Shown here piece after piece: positions 6,430 to 8,496 of a DNA stretch of 8,496 nt. Source of the DNA: Candidatus Solibacter sp. (GTDB lineage Bacteria; Acidobacteriota; Terriglobia; Bryobacterales; Bryobacteraceae); the NCBI GenBank assembly GCA_017883345.1, contig JADGNT010000181.1, forward strand, positions 1 to 8,496, written 5' to 3'. The notes under the pieces were generated by a model. That model was not told the DNA's origin and did not search any database. It worked only from the letters and a program-made list of their open reading frames with translations. The position numbers and the translations under genes were made by a program. The number at the start of each line of letters is the position of its first letter. Position 1 is the stretch's first letter.

Positions 6430-8496
6430 TCACCGTCGACGTGGCGGCTTCACACCCAGCCCTGACGCTTGGATCCGGATGGTGGCGCTGCTGCTGTTCC
6501 CCGCCATCACCGGCACCCGGAACAGGTGAGTCGAGTTGTCATATGCCACCTGCCCGATCGACCCGTCGATCGCCACGATGCTCGGCGCAACCGGCGAGTA
6601 TCCCGTAATCACCCGCGAGGTCTCCCCATCCGCAAACGTTACTGCAACCCGTGCCGCGCCACGATCCGTAAACCCAGTCACACGTTTCTTACCCATCGTT
6701 ACGAAATGGCCCGTATCTCCCACCATGGCGATCCCCGAGGGTCCCACCGGCGCCAGCACCAGGAAGAGCGCGTCGCCGGAAATCTGCTTCTGAATCGCGT
6801 CCGATGGATCCACTAACTGCCCCGTGCCGGCAAAGTAGTCGTAGACATATACCGGCGTGCTCATGCCGAAATCCGAGGGGCTGAACTTCGCCAGCGCATT
6901 CGTTCCCTGGGTGAATGCGAAAACGTAGTTCGTGCGCAGCGCGCCAAAATCGGACCACGTAAAAGCGATTTGCGGCGTGTCCGTACCGTGCGCCATGTTC
7001 GAGTAGCTGGCGTCCGTCGGTGTCAACGGCGCGTCCGGCTTCACAATCACGCCATCCCGCCTCACCGCGCGCAGCAGGTTCCCTCCGTTGATCGAGCCGA
7101 TCGGGTCGCCAATGCCCACCGGCCCCGCGGAGAGCGTGGCCAGCAATAACTGGCTGGTCTCCGTGCTCAGAAGGTTGTCCGTGAACGGCCAGGCCCCCAG
7201 CGCGCTCCCCAGGCGCGAAGCGTACAGGAAATCCGTCCATCTGTCGCGCTGCAAATGGTCGCAGCTGGTGCGAATCGTGGTCAGGTTGCTGTATTTCGAG
7301 CTCTGCAAAAAGTGCCGCGCCGAAGCCATGCAGTATTGCATCGTGAGATGCCGCCGCCCCATCGATGCCGCCATGTTGTCCAGGAACGCTTCGCCGTCCG
7401 TCAGATTGAAATCCGTGTGCGCTTTGTCGGCCAGCCAGTCCTGCTCAAACGTGGCCACTCCCGATGTCGCCAGGTACCCGGCAACCGTTTCCCAGTACGC
7501 CGGATCGGTCACCACCTTCCCCGACATCTGGTACAGCGTATGGTACGGGCTGCTATCGTCGATCCATCGCGCGTGCGTGATCAGCGGCACACCCAGCTTC
7601 TGCTGGAACCGCGAGAGCCCGGACATGAACGGCGGCGCTGCCGCTTCGTATCGATAGATGCCCGCCCCGTTGTTGTCCCACGCCGCGCCGCTGCCCTTGG
7701 GATAAAACCAGCTATCCAGTTGCATGTACCCGAGCTGTATGCCTGCCCGGTCGAAATCGCCTTTGACCGCGTCCAGCGTCTGCTCGTAGCCCATCGAGTC
7801 GGCCGTGTGGTAATAGTAGGCGGCGCCGTTGTCGGTCCAGTAGCCGATCTGGTTCAGGCTCACGTCGGCATCGTTCGCCGGCCGCGTCTTTCCGCTCAGC
7901 GCCGTCAGCGCCTGTCCCCACGTGTCGAAGGCGCGATTGATTCCCTGCTCCACCACCAGCAGCGTGCGGTGTTCGAATCCGCGCGGCAGTGCGGGAATGT
8001 CCGGCGAAATCCCGCTCGACAGCTCTCCATTCGCTCCCCACGCGGTGCTCGCCGTCATAAAATTCGCCGCCGGCGAAAGAATAAAAGACTTGCCTAAGTC
8101 ATCGAAGAAAATCCACGGGCTATCGCTGGCGAAGGCCCAGAACGAGGGCGGTGCGAATGTTCCTGAGAACGTCAAGTGGCCGAAATTCCGCGGGTACTGA
8201 GTGAAATTGGGAAACGCGAAGGTGTTGGCGGCCCCCGACGAGGGGTAGCTCACCGTGAACAACACCTCCGGGTGCTCCATGTAGCTGCGAATCGACGCGT
8301 GGCGCGCCACATCCGACTGAAAATCGAACGATATTTCGCTGTAGCCGCCCAGAGCGTCGGCGCTGGTGCCTGCTTGGAGATTGTTCAGCGGAACTCCGAT
8401 ACTTCCGCTGAAACTCCATACCAGGTCTGGAACTGTCACGGAGTACGATCCGCTGGGGTCGACGGTGACCGCAATGTTGCCGCTGCCAACCATGGT
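6430..8496 (-). CDS. GH36/raffinose-synthase-like glycoside hydrolase (5' end beyond window)
   Basis: This is a probable glycosidase of clan GH-D type, 687 residues from the first visible Met (8493) to the TGA at 6430-6432. The frame stays open to the right edge and the visible N-terminus is mid-domain, so the true start and any signal peptide lie outside. Numbering from that Met: residues 1-190 look like the N-terminal beta-sandwich; the TIM barrel begins near NQIGYWTDNGAAYYYH (214-229), followed by GYMQLDSWFYPKG (255-267) and THARWIDD (306-313). GVATFEQDWLADK (345-357) aligns by position with the nucleophile strand (GVKVD in plant raffinose synthases), making D352 the candidate nucleophile. 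CMASARH (388-394) then IRTSCDHL (407-414) resembles CMSHN...RASDDF, making D412 the candidate acid/base. LSAGPVGIGD (454-463) and LLRAVRRDGVIVKPDAPLTP (473-492) also match the raffinose-synthase-like pattern. A C-terminal beta-domain follows to PPRRR. The alpha-galactoside substrate is likely but unproven. It converges on the propeller gene, 57 bases away. Confidence 0.75.
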   Translation of the reverse strand, partial: TMVGSGNIAVTVDPSGSYSVTVPDLVWSFSGSIGVPLNNLQAGTSADALGGYSEISFDFQSDVARHASIRSYMEHPEVLFTVSYPSSGAANTFAFPNFTQYPRNFGHLTFSGTFAPPSFWAFASDSPWIFFDDLGKSFILSPAANFMTASTAWGANGELSSGISPDIPALPRGFEHRTLLVVEQGINRAFDTWGQALTALSGKTRPANDADVSLNQIGYWTDNGAAYYYHTADSMGYEQTLDAVKGDFDRAGIQLGYMQLDSWFYPKGSGAAWDNNGAGIYRYEAAAPPFMSGLSRFQQKLGVPLITHARWIDDSSPYHTLYQMSGKVVTDPAYWETVAGYLATSGVATFEQDWLADKAHTDFNLTDGEAFLDNMAASMGRRHLTMQYCMASARHFLQSSKYSNLTTIRTSCDHLQRDRWTDFLYASRLGSALGAWPFTDNLLSTETSQLLLATLSAGPVGIGDPIGSINGGNLLRAVRRDGVIVKPDAPLTPTDASYSNMAHGTDTPQIAFTWSDFGALRTNYVFAFTQGTNALAKFSPSDFGMSTPVYVYDYFAGTGQLVDPSDAIQKQISGDALFLVLAPVGPSGIAMVGDTGHFVTMGKKRVTGFTDRGAARVAVTFADGETSRVITGYSPVAPSIVAIDGSIGQVAYDNSTHLFRVPVMAGNSSSATIRIQASGLGVKPPRRR

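Noticed and set aside
6404..6430. Intrinsic terminator in the convergent gap
   Set aside because: Only a 4-base stem with an interrupted T tract; below what I would call a terminator.
6369..6608. Plus-strand ORF overlapping the propeller stop
   Set aside because: Mostly overlaps the glycosidase 3' end on the opposite strand; the product has no motif and a Ser/Pro/Arg-rich composition.
7088..8097. Plus-strand ORFs at 7088-7657 and 7255-8097
   Set aside because: Shadows of the GH36-like gene, lacking any recognisable domain.

Overview
The window looks like chromosomal DNA from an Acidobacteriota member, most likely of the Solibacter/Bryobacter group. It is GC-rich. It carries an Oar-type TonB-dependent receptor with an N-terminal carboxypeptidase-regulatory-like domain, a family greatly expanded in that phylum. 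It also carries a secreted beta-propeller protein ending in what I recognise as the 'Solibacter C-terminal' module (TIGR03437), which is nearly diagnostic of the lineage. The taxonomic call is an inference from protein families, not from a marker gene.

Layout: (1) positions 1-620, minus strand: a PAP2-family membrane phosphatase, cut off by the left edge, with all three catalytic motifs visible. (2) 621-685: a 65-base divergent intergenic region containing a perfect 6-1-6 palindrome (660-672) just before the receptor start. (3) 686-3919, plus strand: the large outer-membrane receptor. (4) 3920-4107: a 188-base gap with a short hairpin after the receptor stop and a clear Shine-Dalgarno sequence near its end. 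(5) 4108-6372, plus strand: the propeller plus TIGR03437 protein. (6) 6373-6429: a 57-base convergent gap. (7) 6430 to the right edge, minus strand: a glycoside hydrolase-like protein related to GH36/raffinose synthase, missing its N-terminus.

A cell-envelope and carbohydrate theme is plausible: an outer-membrane importer, an exported propeller protein and a probable secreted glycosidase. However, the three complete or partial genes right of position 686 do not form one operon: the glycosidase converges on the other two, and the PAP2 gene diverges from the receptor. I see no mobile element, CRISPR array, RNA gene or defence system. I do not find a clear previously undescribed system. The most worthwhile leads are the atypical catalytic motif of the GH36-like protein, the palindrome between the divergent genes, and the unexplained propeller plus TIGR03437 combination.
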